A stretch of 64,000 nucleotides of DNA from Cloacibacillus sp. An23. GTDB taxonomy: Bacteria; Synergistota; Synergistia; Synergistales; Synergistaceae. Under the pieces are notes generated by a model that worked only from the letters and a program-made list of their open reading frames with translations, ran no database searches and had not been told where the DNA came from. Below, one piece after another: positions 1-9,964 of the stretch. The position numbers and the translations under genes were made by a program. The DNA lies in NCBI RefSeq assembly GCF_002159945.1, contig NZ_NFJQ01000004.1, positions 62,001 to 126,000 on the forward strand. The letters run 5' to 3'. The first letter of the stretch is position 1; each line of letters opens with the position of its first letter.

Positions 1-167
1 GAACGCAGCGCGTAGTAGCATATATAGCCGCCTATTACGAGAAATCCGCCGTGGGCGAAGTTAGAAAACAGAAGTACAGAATACACAAGCGAATATCCGA
101 CGGCGATAAGAGCGTAGACCGAGCCGAGGGACAATCCGTTGATAAGCTGCTGGATAAAGGTCTCCAA
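1..167 (-). CDS. livH: Branched-chain amino acid ABC transporter permease LivH (partial, 3' end outside window)
   Basis: This is the N-terminal part of a LivH-type inner-membrane permease for leucine, isoleucine and valine uptake; the rest lies beyond the left edge. The visible residues begin METFIQQLINGLSLGSVYAL and continue into the first membrane segments, the usual LivH beginning. I chose the TTG at 167 because TTGAGGTG lies 6 bases upstream; a GTG at 176 overlaps that ribosome binding site. It follows livK (binding protein) on the same strand with a stem-loop between them, so the two are probably one operon. The family call is good even from 55 residues because position and sequence agree. 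Confidence 0.85.
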   Translation of the reverse strand, partial: METFIQQLINGLSLGSVYALIAVGYSLVYSVLLFSNFAHGGFLVIGGYICYYALR

Positions 168-226
168 TAGCAACACCTCAAACTTTCTTGCCTGGATAAA
201 CGGGTAAGCGTGAGCTTATTTAATGA

Positions 227-264
227 GACGTCCAAGGCTCTCGCACCAAAAAGCCTTGGACGTC
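227..264 (-). promoter_or_regulatory. Stem-loop between livK and livH
   Basis: A perfect 13-bp inverted repeat (227-239 with 252-264, 12-base loop) lies just after the livK stop. No run of T follows it in the direction of transcription, so it looks less like a full terminator than like an mRNA-protecting or partially terminating hairpin. Such elements in transporter operons often keep the binding protein more abundant than the permeases (inference). Confidence 0.6.
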
Positions 265-276
265 CGTCGGATGTGC

Positions 277-1425
277 TTATTTAGGTTCGACTTTCTTGTA
301 GAACTTAGCTTTCAGGTCGTCGCCGACTTTAAGGATGATACCGGCCTTGTTCACGGGGTCGTGGGTCGCCGGGTCGATGGTCAGGGTCGCGTGGTTGAGC
401 TTGAGGTCCTTCGTCTCTTCGAGAGCCTTCGCTATCGCGGGGCCTTCGGCCTTTCCGGCGCGGTTGATCGCGTCTACCAGCCACGTCATCGCGTCGTAGG
501 ACATCGTGCCGTTCACGAACTCTTTGCACTCGTCGTTGTATTTTTCTTTATAGCGGGCGAATATCGGAGCCATCGCGGGGTCTTCCATGTAAGTGTGGTT
601 GACCCAGTAGGTTCCGACCATCGCGGGGCCGGCTATCTCGTTCATGAATTCGGCGTATCCGTCGCCGCCGACGATTGTAATGTCAAGCCCCAGCTCCTGA
701 GCCTGCTTGATGGCGAGCGCCATATCTTTTCCCATTCCGGGGAGAAGCATCATTTCGGCGCCGGAGTTCTTGATCTTCGTAAGCTGGGCGCGGAAGTCAA
801 CGTCGGTCTCACGGAAGCCTTCATCGGCGACTATCTTTCCGCCGAGTTCCTCGTAGCGCTTAATGAAGAACTCTCTGAGCCCGTGGGCGTAGTCGGAGCC
901 GACGTTGTAAAGGATGGCGGCTTTGCTCTTCTTGAGGTCGTTGTAGGCGAGATCCGCCGCAAGAGCTCCCTGATAGGGGTCGGTGAAGCATATGCGGAAG
1001 GAATAGGGGCGGACTTTGCCTTTATTGTCTACTGTGACGAACGGGTTGGAGGCGACGGTGCCTATCTGAGGGACCTTGCCGTCGGCGACTATCGGGGCGG
1101 TGGCTATATTGATGCCGCTCGAGTTCGCGCCGACTATCGCGCAGACTTTATCTACTTCTATCATGCGGCGGACGGCGTTGACCGCGTCCTCGTTGCGCGT
1201 CTTGGTGTCATAGGGGACGAGTTCGAGCGGACGTCCGAGCACGCCGCCCTTGGCGTTTACTTCGTCAACAAAAAGCTTGGCCATGTTCACTTCGGTGATG
1301 CCGTACTGGGCATAGTCGCCGGTGAGGGCTGCGAGGTAACCGATCTTGATAGGTTCGGCCGCGAAAGCGGCGCCGGCTGCGAGGACTACGATAACAAGAG
1401 ACAGAATAGCTAGTACCTTTCTCAA
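277..1425 (-). CDS. livK: Branched-chain amino acid ABC transporter substrate-binding protein LivK
   Basis: A 382-residue periplasmic binding protein of the type 1 (Leu/Ile/Val) family. A signal peptide (RKVLAILSLVIVVLAAGAAFA, about residues 2-22) leads into AAEPIKIGYLAALTGDYAQY, the typical start of the mature LivK fold. The core shows VGANSSGINIATAPI and FRICFTDPYQGALAA, as in leucine-binding proteins. I chose TTG 1425 because GGAGGTG lies 7 bases upstream and it removes a non-signal-like extension. It has its own good promoter and is followed by livH, so it feeds amino acids to the ABC importer. The exact amino-acid specificity cannot be read from sequence. Confidence 0.92.
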   Translation of the reverse strand: MRKVLAILSLVIVVLAAGAAFAAEPIKIGYLAALTGDYAQYGITEVNMAKLFVDEVNAKGGVLGRPLELVPYDTKTRNEDAVNAVRRMIEVDKVCAIVGANSSGINIATAPIVADGKVPQIGTVASNPFVTVDNKGKVRPYSFRICFTDPYQGALAADLAYNDLKKSKAAILYNVGSDYAHGLREFFIKRYEELGGKIVADEGFRETDVDFRAQLTKIKNSGAEMMLLPGMGKDMALAIKQAQELGLDITIVGGDGYAEFMNEIAGPAMVGTYWVNHTYMEDPAMAPIFARYKEKYNDECKEFVNGTMSYDAMTWLVDAINRAGKAEGPAIAKALEETKDLKLNHATLTIDPATHDPVNKAGIILKVGDDLKAKFYKKVEPK

Positions 1426-1473
1426 TATAGTGCACCTCCATATTGTGTTGTGTAGCTGTGTGACTCTGGCTCT

Positions 1474-1502
1474 ATTGTATAAGTTGTGAAGGGATATGTA
1501 AA
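1474..1502 (-). promoter_or_regulatory. Sigma-70-type promoter of the liv operon
   Basis: TTTACA (1502-1497), 17-bp spacer, TACAAT (1479-1474). It sits about 50 bp upstream of the livK TTG start and matches 5 of 6 positions in each hexamer. Confidence 0.75.
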
Positions 1503-1575
1503 GAAAAATCGGCATAGTTAATTTAGTTAATTAAAATTTTTGAAATGAACGAGCGGCGGAGTTCAGTTTTTACAT

Positions 1576-1611
1576 AAAAAAACGGCTCCTCCGTTCTGTG
1601 GAGGAGCCGTT
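1576..1611 (-). terminator. Rho-independent terminator of the hrcA-grpE-dnaK-dnaJ operon
   Basis: A 12-bp perfect stem (1581-1592 with 1600-1611, 7-base loop) is followed on the minus strand by seven T. It lies 28 bp beyond the dnaJ stop and insulates the liv promoter. Confidence 0.9.
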
Positions 1612-1638
1612 AGTATTGCCGAAAAACGCGCGGCGCCG

Positions 1639-2766
1639 CTAGGCTTTCACCTGCTGTCCGCTCTCGCGCGCGAGCTGGATGAGAAGCTCTCGCTCTTTTG
1701 CGCTGAGGGATTTCGGAACCTTCACGCGCACGAGTATATTCATGTCGCCGCTGCCTTTGCCGCGGAGCCTCGGCATGCCGCGCCCCTTTATGCGAAGCTT
1801 GGAGCCGGCCTGAGTGCCCGCCGGGATGTCGAGCTTCTCGACGCCGTCGAATGTGTCTACCTTCACCTCGCAGCCGAGAGCGGCCTGCGGGTAGGATATC
1901 TCTATCGTCGTGTTGAGGTCGTCGCCCTTCCTCGTGAACCTGGCGTCGGGCATCACTTCAGTAAGTATGAAGAGGTCGCCTGCCGGGCCGCCGTTGATTC
2001 CGGCCTCGCCTTTGCTCGAGACGCGGAGCCTCGTTCCGTTATCGACGCCCGCGGGGATCTTAACCTCGACGCTCTGCGTCTTCTGAACGCGGCCGTTGCC
2101 GCGGCATACGGTGCACACTCGGTCAACGGTTCTGCCTTTGCCGCCGCATTTGGCGCATGTCACTATCTGCTGCATCTGTCCGAACGGCGTGTTGACGACC
2201 TCGCGCACCTGTCCAGTCCCGTGACAGGCCGGGCAGGTCTCGACCTTGCTGCCAGGCTCGGCTCCGCTGCCGCCGCAGTGCGGGCATGTGTCGAGCCGCG
2301 GTATTTCGAGCTTGCGCTTTGTGCCTTTATATGCTTCCTCGAGCGAGATTTTTACGCTCGCCTCAAGGTCCGCGCCGCGCTTCGGCGCGTTCGGGTTGGA
2401 GCTTCTGCGGCGTCCTCCGCCGAAGCCGCCTCCGAATAAATCGCCGAAGAGGTCGCCGAGATCCTCCTGCGTGAACGTCTGTCCGCCGAAGCCGCCGAAA
2501 CCTCCGCCGGCGCCTCCGAAGCCGTCCGGCGGAACGTCGCCGACATAGCCGAACTGGTCGTACTGCGCGCGCTTTTTGGGATCGCTAAGCACCTCGTTCG
2601 CTTCGTTGATTTCCTTATATTTAGCCTCGGCCTCTTTGTCGCCCGGGTTGGCATCGGGATGATACTTCCGAGTCAGAGCGCGGTAGGCTTTCTTTATCTC
2701 GTCAGCCGATGCTCCCCGGCTAACGCCCAATATTTCGTAATAGTCTTTTTTACCGGGAGCAGCCAT
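1639..2766 (-). CDS. dnaJ: Chaperone protein DnaJ
   Basis: Hsp40 co-chaperone that delivers unfolded clients to DnaK and stimulates its ATPase. The 375-residue protein has the full type I layout: an N-terminal J domain with HPD in [10 protein letters not shown], a Gly/Phe-rich stretch ([14 protein letters not shown]), four zinc-binding CxxCxGxG motifs ([32 protein letters not shown]) and two C-terminal client-binding domains. The ATG at 2766 follows AGAGGTG at 8 bases; an upstream TTG at 2784 lies at the edge of that site. It is the last gene of hrcA-grpE-dnaK-dnaJ, separated from dnaK by a hairpin. Confidence 0.97.
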   Translation of the reverse strand: MAAPGKKDYYEILGVSRGASADEIKKAYRALTRKYHPDANPGDKEAEAKYKEINEANEVLSDPKKRAQYDQFGYVGDVPPDGFGGAGGGFGGFGGQTFTQEDLGDLFGDLFGGGFGGGRRRSSNPNAPKRGADLEASVKISLEEAYKGTKRKLEIPRLDTCPHCGGSGAEPGSKVETCPACHGTGQVREVVNTPFGQMQQIVTCAKCGGKGRTVDRVCTVCRGNGRVQKTQSVEVKIPAGVDNGTRLRVSSKGEAGINGGPAGDLFILTEVMPDARFTRKGDDLNTTIEISYPQAALGCEVKVDTFDGVEKLDIPAGTQAGSKLRIKGRGMPRLRGKGSGDMNILVRVKVPKSLSAKERELLIQLARESGQQVKA

Positions 2767-2939
2767 CAGCACTTCACCTCTCAATGGGATTTATTTCCTC
2801 CGCGCCGCGCGCGAGGGAATATTTTTTATTGCGCGCCTGGTTCAGACGCGCGAACTGCTGGGCAGGATTATAACCGTCCGCAGGCATTTGTCAAGATTAG
2901 TAAAAAATTCCGGCTTCAGCCGCAGGTACCGCGGCGCAG

Positions 2940-2984
2940 AAAAATTTGCGGAGCCCAGCGGCATTCCGCGCCGGCTCCGCAAAT
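2940..2984 (-). terminator. Hairpin terminator between dnaK and dnaJ
   Basis: A 12-bp stem (2944-2955 with 2973-2984) is followed on the minus strand by a T-rich tract. It lies about 20 bp after the dnaK stop, in a 237-bp gap, and probably lowers dnaJ transcription relative to dnaK. I see no strong separate dnaJ promoter in the gap. Confidence 0.7.
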
Positions 2985-3003
2985 ACTGTTTCTTCAGTTC
3001 CTC

Positions 3004-4875
<1,872 letters not shown>

Positions 4876-4880
4876 TTAAT

Positions 4881-5450
4881 TTATCCGTTGTACTTGCCTA
4901 CGCGGACCTGCGGCGCCTTGAGTACCCTGCCCGCGAGCTTGTAGCCTCTGCTGACGGCCCCGATGATGTGACCGTCCTTGGACTCGTCGTCCACCGGCTC
5001 CATCGAGACCGCTTCGTGCAGAGCCGGGTCAAACTCTCCTTCGGTCGGAATGAATTCGAGCCCAAGCTTGCACAGCCCGTCCGAGAACTGCTTGATGACC
5101 ATCGCCATGCCTTTCGCCATCCCGCTCTCGGGGTCGTTTATCGCCGCCGCTATCCGCTCGAGGTTCTCGAACACCGGCAGCATCTCGTTCACCGCCTGTT
5201 CGGCGGCGAGCTTAGCGTTGCTCTCGCGGTCGCGCTCCATCCTCGTCCTGAGGTTGAAGTAATCCGCGCGGGCGCGCGCTACCTCTTCTTTCAGCTTCTT
5301 TATCTCTTCCGCCTGCTTCTCAAGCTCGGCGGAGAGGGCTTTCATATCCTCCGCGGTTTCGGAAGAGGCGGCCTCCCGAGCCTTCGCGTCGTTCTGCGCG
5401 GCGTCGTCCTCCCGAACCTCGCCGCGGTTCACGTTTTCCTGTTCGGTCAT
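4881..5450 (-). CDS. grpE: Nucleotide exchange factor GrpE
   Basis: GrpE releases ADP from DnaK. The 189-residue protein has an acidic disordered N-terminus (about 1-45), a long coiled coil rich in E/K (about 45-90, including LEKQAEEIKKLKEEVARARA), and the C-terminal beta domain with LHEAVSMEP and GYKLAGRVLKAPQVRVGK, the GrpE signature. Its ATG overlaps the hrcA stop (ATGA), with GAGGAG 8 bases upstream, so translation of the two is coupled. Confidence 0.96.
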   Translation of the reverse strand: MTEQENVNRGEVREDDAAQNDAKAREAASSETAEDMKALSAELEKQAEEIKKLKEEVARARADYFNLRTRMERDRESNAKLAAEQAVNEMLPVFENLERIAAAINDPESGMAKGMAMVIKQFSDGLCKLGLEFIPTEGEFDPALHEAVSMEPVDDESKDGHIIGAVSRGYKLAGRVLKAPQVRVGKYNG

Positions 5451-6472
5451 TTGTCTATCTCCTCTTTCTCGCCTGATTCGGAGTCGAGCTTACGCAGCAC
5501 TCCGTCTATCGAAGCTATAGCTTTTTCATAGTCCATGCGTTCCGGCCCTATCAGGCCGACGACGGCCTTCTGCCCTCCGGCCTCGCCCGTTGCGGCTACG
5601 AGAGCCGAACGCTCCATGCCCGGCAGCTCGCTTTCGTCGCCTATCATGACGTTGAGTTCGTCTATCGAGCAGCGCCTGACGAGCGCAGCCATGTTCTCTT
5701 CTTCTTCCAGGAAAGAGCAGAGCGCCTGCATGCGCCCGAGATCCTGGAAATCCTGAAGGTTCATCATGTGGCTGAACGAGCCGGTGAATATCTTCGGCTC
5801 GTGAGAGCCCAGCATCGAATCTATCGCCAGTACGGCTTTCTCGCATTCGTCGCGGCAGCGTCCTATGTCGGCGAGAAGCTCCCCTTTCACCGTCTTTTTT
5901 ATGTCGCTCCACGCCATGCCGGAGAAGCGGTTGAGGCGCGAAGCGAGCGCGTCGAGGTCGTCCTGCGTCATGTCCACAGCGATATCTATGAATTTCTGGT
6001 GGACGAGGCCGCCCTGAAGAACGACCAGCAGGAGCACCTTGCGGTCGTCCATGCGGACGAAGTTCACATGATGAAAGCGCACCGTGTCGAGCGGGGTTAT
6101 CGCCGCAATGCCGACGTAGTTCGACACGCGGCTGAGCATGTCGGAGGCCGACGCCAGCATCTTCTCGAGCCCCTGCTTGTGCTCCATCATCTTCTTGAGA
6201 AGCTTCACAGAAGGCCCCGCGTTGTTCACGCGCTGGAGCACCGAATTCACGTAGAGCCGGTAGCCCTGCGTCGTCGGTATCCTGCCTGACGAGGCGTGCG
6301 TCTGGGTGAGGAACCCGAGGTCTTCGAGGTCGGACATCTCGTTGCGTATCGTCGCGGAGCTGCGCCCCGGAAGATAGCGGCGCGAAACAGTGCGCGAGCC
6401 GACCGTCTCGCCGTTCTTGATATATTCGTAGACGACCGAGAGCACGACTTCGAGCTGCCTTTCCGTTATCAT
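5447..6472 (-). CDS. hrcA: Heat-inducible transcription repressor HrcA
   Basis: Repressor of class I heat-shock genes, binding the CIRCE element. The 341-residue protein begins with a winged-helix domain (MITERQLEVVLSVVYEYIKNG, and GRSSATIRNEMSDLEDLGFL) followed by the HrcA dimerisation/insertion domains, and ends with YEKAIASIDGVLRKLD. ATG 6472 follows GTGAGG at 5 bases. A perfect CIRCE lies 30 bp upstream of the start, so the operon is autoregulated. It overlaps grpE by 4 bp. Confidence 0.97.
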   Translation of the reverse strand: MITERQLEVVLSVVYEYIKNGETVGSRTVSRRYLPGRSSATIRNEMSDLEDLGFLTQTHASSGRIPTTQGYRLYVNSVLQRVNNAGPSVKLLKKMMEHKQGLEKMLASASDMLSRVSNYVGIAAITPLDTVRFHHVNFVRMDDRKVLLLVVLQGGLVHQKFIDIAVDMTQDDLDALASRLNRFSGMAWSDIKKTVKGELLADIGRCRDECEKAVLAIDSMLGSHEPKIFTGSFSHMMNLQDFQDLGRMQALCSFLEEEENMAALVRRCSIDELNVMIGDESELPGMERSALVAATGEAGGQKAVVGLIGPERMDYEKAIASIDGVLRKLDSESGEKEEIDK

Positions 6473-6501
6473 CCGAACCTCACCGCCTTTCTCCGCATTT
6501 A

Positions 6502-6528
6502 TTAGCACTCACTCAACCCGAGTGCTAA
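6502..6528. promoter_or_regulatory. CIRCE operator (HrcA binding site)
   Basis: TTAGCACTC (6502-6510), nine bases, GAGTGCTAA (6520-6528): an exact match to the CIRCE consensus. It begins about 18 bp downstream of the -10 box, in the transcribed leader of hrcA. Confidence 0.98.
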
Positions 6529-6546
6529 ATACCTTCAACGCGATAC

Positions 6547-6575
6547 ATGATAATCGTCATATACATATTTGTCAA
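6547..6575 (-). promoter_or_regulatory. Sigma-70-type promoter of the hrcA operon
   Basis: TTGACA (6575-6570), 17-bp spacer, TATCAT (6552-6547). Consensus -35, directly upstream of CIRCE. Confidence 0.88.
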
Positions 6576-6653
6576 TACAGGTCAAAAAAAATTTTTTTGT
6601 AAAAACTGCCTTTCGCGCGCAGCGGCATCATGCGTGAAGCGGCGCGGTTATTG

Positions 6654-6659
6654 TATAAT
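6654..6659 (+). promoter_or_regulatory. Probable -10 box for the histidine phosphatase-fol operon
   Basis: A consensus TATAAT lies 69 bp upstream of the first plus-strand start. No convincing -35 hexamer is seen, so only the -10 is marked. Confidence 0.5.
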
Positions 6660-6728
6660 CGTTAACTGTCCGGCGTTCGCCGCGGCGCGGCGTTAAGTTT
6701 AAGCCGGCGACTGGAGTTTTAGACGGAA

Positions 6729-7376
6729 ATGGAAAAGGACAAGACGACCGTATATCTGATCCGCCACGGCGAGTGCGCGGGCAACAAGGAGAACCGCATA
6801 CGCGGATGCGTGGATTTCCCGCTGAACGAGAACGGCGTGCGCCAGGCGCACGCGCTCGCCGAAGCTATGAAGGACAAGCACATCGACTATATTTATACGA
6901 GCCCGCTGTCGCGCGCGACCGCGACGGCGGCGATACTAGGCGAGACGCTCGGGCTGTCCTACGAGGCGCGTGAGGGGTTCTGCAACATACATCTGGGGCC
7001 GTGGGAGAACCGCCTGAAGGCGGAGCTCGCCGTCGAGGAGCCTGAGAAATGGCAGACGTGGCTCAACCAGCCGGAGGAGCTCGTCATCGAGGGCGGCGAG
7101 ACTCTCGACCAGGTGCGCGACCGCGCGCTGGCCGAGCTCAATAAGGTCATAGAGGAGCACCGCGGCGCGAACATCGCGCTGATCGCGCACCGCGGAGTGC
7201 TGAAGCCGCTGATGGCGGGGGCCATCGGCGTGCAGCGTCCGAGCTACTGGCGGCTGCACGTGGACACGGCGTCGTACAGCGTCCTGACCTTCGACAGCCT
7301 TCACGGCTACTGCCTGATGGGCCTCAACTTCACGGAACATCTGAAAGGCCTTCCTATAATTCAGGAATTCGACTAA
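6729..7376 (+). CDS. Histidine phosphatase family protein (phosphoglycerate mutase-like)
   Basis: Member of the branch 1 histidine phosphatase superfamily (215 residues). The phosphate pocket is visible: LIRHGECAGN near the N-terminus carries the catalytic His, YTSPLSRATATA the second Arg, and IALIAHRGVLKPL the second catalytic His. The group includes cofactor-dependent phosphoglycerate mutases and alpha-ribazole or other small-molecule phosphatases; sequence alone does not fix the substrate. First gene of a plus-strand operon with folP (TAATG overlap) and folK. In that context a role dephosphorylating a folate-pathway intermediate is possible but only inferred. Confidence 0.85.
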   Translation: MEKDKTTVYLIRHGECAGNKENRIRGCVDFPLNENGVRQAHALAEAMKDKHIDYIYTSPLSRATATAAILGETLGLSYEAREGFCNIHLGPWENRLKAELAVEEPEKWQTWLNQPEELVIEGGETLDQVRDRALAELNKVIEEHRGANIALIAHRGVLKPLMAGAIGVQRPSYWRLHVDTASYSVLTFDSLHGYCLMGLNFTEHLKGLPIIQEFD

Positions 7377-8593
7377 TGATGAAGGCTCACCTTATAAAGT
7401 TCACAGGCGAGAAAGAACTCGCAGAGGCGGTCCTGCGCCTCGGGGGCAGCGAGGCATCTCTGCGCTTTTTCGAAGCGCGGCGCGAAACGCTTCAGCTATA
7501 CGTCAGGGACGTGCCGTCGCCGGCCGCCTCGATAATCAAGCAGGAGGCGCTCGCGCGCGGCTGCGACGCGGCAGTCCACGCGCAGGTCATAACATGCGGC
7601 GTCGAGCGCGGCGACGTGATAATCTTCGGCTCCGCGAAGCAGCTGGGACATATCGCCGACAAGCTCGACGAAATGCCGTGGTGGGATCTCCGCGGCCTCG
7701 CTGCGGAGATACGCCGGCTGACGGCGAAGCGTGCGCCGAGGCGCGCGGCTCTGCCCTGCGGCGCGGAGCTGACATTCGGCGAGCGCACTCTGCTGATGGG
7801 CATAATAAACCTGACCGACGACTCGTTCTTCGAGGGGAGCCGCTGCTACGGCGACGCGGAAAAGGCCGCCGCGAGGGCGGTGAAGATGGCGGAGGACGGA
7901 GCCGACATACTCGACCTCGGAGCGGAATCTACGCGCCCCGGCGCGCCGCGCGTCCCTGAGGAGCAGGAGCGCGAAAGAATGGCGGCGGCGGTCGCCGCGA
8001 TACGGCGCGAGCTTCCGCGAATGCCGCTTTCCATCGACACGACGCGCGCATCCGTCGCCGGGGCCGCTCTCGAAAACGGCGCGGACATCATAAACGACGT
8101 GTCCGGCCTCCAGTTCGACAACGGCGTCGCTGAGGCCGCCGCGCGCCACAAGGCTATGCTCGTGCTGATGCACATGCGCGGCACTCCGTCTGACATGCAG
8201 ACGATGTGCCGCTACGACAATCTCATGTCCGAGGTCTGCTCCTTCCTCGACGAGGCGGCGGAGAAGGCCGTTTCTCTCGGCGTCGCACGCGAAAGTATTA
8301 TAATTGACCCGGGGATAGGGTTCGCCAAGGACCACGCGCAGAACCTTTTCCTCCTGCGCCACTGCGAAAGCCTGAAAGCCCTCGGCTATCCGGTGCTCGT
8401 CGGCGCCTCGCGCAAAGGAACGGTAGGAAAGGCGACGGGACGCGCAGACGCGGGTGACAGGCTGTATGGGACTCTCGCCGTCACGTCCGTCTGCTGCTGG
8501 CAGGGCGCAGACATAATAAGAGTCCACGACGTGCGCGAGAACAAGGACGCGCTGATGATGACCGAAGCTATAAGAGGGGCTGAATATGTCTGA
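7376..8593 (+). CDS. folP: Dihydropteroate synthase with N-terminal extension
   Basis: Joins 4-aminobenzoate to 6-hydroxymethyl-dihydropterin diphosphate in folate synthesis. The DHPS TIM barrel occupies about residues 138-400: MGIINLTDDSF (pterin loop), DLGAESTRPGA, PLSIDTTRASVA, IINDVSGLQFD, MHMRGTPSDMQ, IIIDPGIGFAKD and VGASRKGTVG. A 135-residue N-terminal extension precedes it, as in some anaerobes, making 405 residues against the usual 270-280. In the first loop the common Pro of N-x-T-P-D-S is Asp. The start overlaps the upstream stop by one base; a second ATG follows at 7379. It overlaps folK by 8 bp. Confidence 0.93.
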   Translation: MMKAHLIKFTGEKELAEAVLRLGGSEASLRFFEARRETLQLYVRDVPSPAASIIKQEALARGCDAAVHAQVITCGVERGDVIIFGSAKQLGHIADKLDEMPWWDLRGLAAEIRRLTAKRAPRRAALPCGAELTFGERTLLMGIINLTDDSFFEGSRCYGDAEKAAARAVKMAEDGADILDLGAESTRPGAPRVPEEQERERMAAAVAAIRRELPRMPLSIDTTRASVAGAALENGADIINDVSGLQFDNGVAEAAARHKAMLVLMHMRGTPSDMQTMCRYDNLMSEVCSFLDEAAEKAVSLGVARESIIIDPGIGFAKDHAQNLFLLRHCESLKALGYPVLVGASRKGTVGKATGRADAGDRLYGTLAVTSVCCWQGADIIRVHDVRENKDALMMTEAIRGAEYV

Positions 8594-9086
8594 TAAAAGG
8601 ATTTTTCTCGCGTTCGGTTCAAACCTCGGCAACAGGCTGGAGCATCTCAAGGCCGCGCTGAAATATCTCGAGGAGCACGGCGTCCGCATCGAGAGCAAAA
8701 GCCGCGTGTGGGAGACCGCCCCGTGGGGCGAGACCGACCAGCCGGCGTTCCTAAATATGTGCGCATCGGCGCGCACGGACTTGGACCCGTTCGCGCTGCT
8801 GCGTCTGCTTAAGAACGCCGAGGCCGACCTCGGACGCCGTGAGAGCTCGCACTGGGGACCTCGCGAGATAGACATCGACATAATATTCTTCGGCTCGCTC
8901 GTGATGAACGACCAAAAGCTGACGATCCCGCATCCGTATATGCACGAGAGAGGCTTCGTGCTTAAGCCGCTCTCCGAGATAGCTCCCGACGAGGAGCACC
9001 CGGTCTCGCACAAGACCGTGTCGGAGATGCTTTCGGAGCTTCCGAAGGCCGAGCTGGAAAATATGGTATGGATTTCGGAAATATAA
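8586..9086 (+). CDS. folK: 2-amino-4-hydroxy-6-hydroxymethyldihydropteridine diphosphokinase
   Basis: HPPK transfers pyrophosphate from ATP to hydroxymethyl-dihydropterin, making the substrate of FolP. The 166-residue protein has the family signature FGSNLGNRLEHLKAAL at the N-terminus, SRVWETAPWGETDQPAFLN, and the metal/ATP motif WGPREIDIDIIFFG, then IPHPYMHERGFVLKPL. Translation is probably coupled with folP (8-bp overlap) and with the next gene (19-bp overlap). Confidence 0.96.
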   Translation: MSDKRIFLAFGSNLGNRLEHLKAALKYLEEHGVRIESKSRVWETAPWGETDQPAFLNMCASARTDLDPFALLRLLKNAEADLGRRESSHWGPREIDIDIIFFGSLVMNDQKLTIPHPYMHERGFVLKPLSEIAPDEEHPVSHKTVSEMLSELPKAELENMVWISEI

Positions 9087-9871
9087 AACGCGCGGCCGGC
9101 GGGCGCGGCGGGAAAAATCTCGGGATGCTGCTGATCCCGGCCGTTGCGGCGGTGATGGCGCTCGTCCTCTGCCTCGCGCCGTCGCCCGAGGGCGAGGGGC
9201 GCGAGATAAGTATACGTATGCTGGAGCTTCCGGCTTTTCCGATAACTCTGGTGCTGGAGCAGAACGAAGGCGCCGTTACCGACGCGTGGCTGCGCACGCC
9301 CGCCGGCGCGCGGCGGCTCGAGCAGCTCGAGGGGCTGTCGTTCGTTTCGAGCGACCCCGTAATCTCCCGCGTCGACCAGGACAACAGGGACGACCTGCTC
9401 TGGCGGCTCTCCTTCATGAACGTGAAGGGCGAGGGGCTGCACCTGTGGATAGGGATGACTACATGGGCGCCGCGCGTGTATATCGCGACGACTCCGTTCC
9501 GTTATACCAGGTGGCACGCGCTGCCCGCGAAGATAGAGGTGCCGAAGGGCACAAGCCTCTACATATCGCCGGAAGCCCCGCTCTACAGGACGCTCGAGAA
9601 GCAGTTCGGCGGCACGGACAGCTACTCCTTCGTCTATACGATGATGCTGACGCCCGAGGGGCTGACGTTCGTCCCGGTGCCGTCCGTCTACCAACAGCTG
9701 GCGGTACTGCTGCGCGCCGGAATGCACGGCGAGAGTTCGCCGCCGAAGCGTCTCGCCTACGTCCGGATGCTGACGGAGTTCAACCGTCTCGCGGACGGCA
9801 AGGCCCCGCAGGCCGACACTCTGCTCAACCTGCAGATAGAACGCATAGGGACTCTGAGCTGGAAGAAATAG
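9068..9871 (+). CDS. Hypothetical protein with N-terminal membrane anchor
   Basis: Not recognised. The 267-residue product has one hydrophobic segment at about residues 18-37 (LGMLLIPAVAAVMALVLCLA) and then a soluble domain, probably outside the cytoplasm. The soluble part is rich in aromatic and beta-prone stretches (GLHLWIGMTTWAPRVYIATTP) with no motif known to me. It overlaps the folK end by 19 bp, so it is expressed with the folate genes, but nothing ties it to folate chemistry. A later ATG (9125) would start right at the hydrophobic segment. A terminator follows. Confidence 0.7.
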   Translation: MDFGNIKRAAGGRGGKNLGMLLIPAVAAVMALVLCLAPSPEGEGREISIRMLELPAFPITLVLEQNEGAVTDAWLRTPAGARRLEQLEGLSFVSSDPVISRVDQDNRDDLLWRLSFMNVKGEGLHLWIGMTTWAPRVYIATTPFRYTRWHALPAKIEVPKGTSLYISPEAPLYRTLEKQFGGTDSYSFVYTMMLTPEGLTFVPVPSVYQQLAVLLRAGMHGESSPPKRLAYVRMLTEFNRLADGKAPQADTLLNLQIERIGTLSWKK

Positions 9872-9908
9872 CGCGGCGGAAGCGCGAAGCGAAAGGCGTA
9901 AAAAGACG

Positions 9909-9937
9909 AAAGGGGCCTTACGGCCCCTTTTTATTTT
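9909..9937. terminator. Bidirectional terminator between the fol operon and the RpiR gene
   Basis: A 9-bp stem (9909-9917 with 9922-9930) with a 4-base loop is flanked by A-rich and T-rich tracts on both sides. It can serve the plus fol operon and the convergent minus gene. Confidence 0.88.
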
Positions 9938-9964
9938 CGTTCAGTTTCCCAGAAGACCGGGCGT

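Noticed and set aside
223-1413. 396-codon open frame on the plus strand opposite livK
   Set aside because: It is the antisense shadow of a clear livK gene in GC-rich sequence, with no domain and no ribosome binding site.
7496-9727. 743-codon minus-strand frame across folP-folK
   Set aside because: The product is low-complexity and Arg/His-rich; the plus strand has three well-supported overlapping genes.
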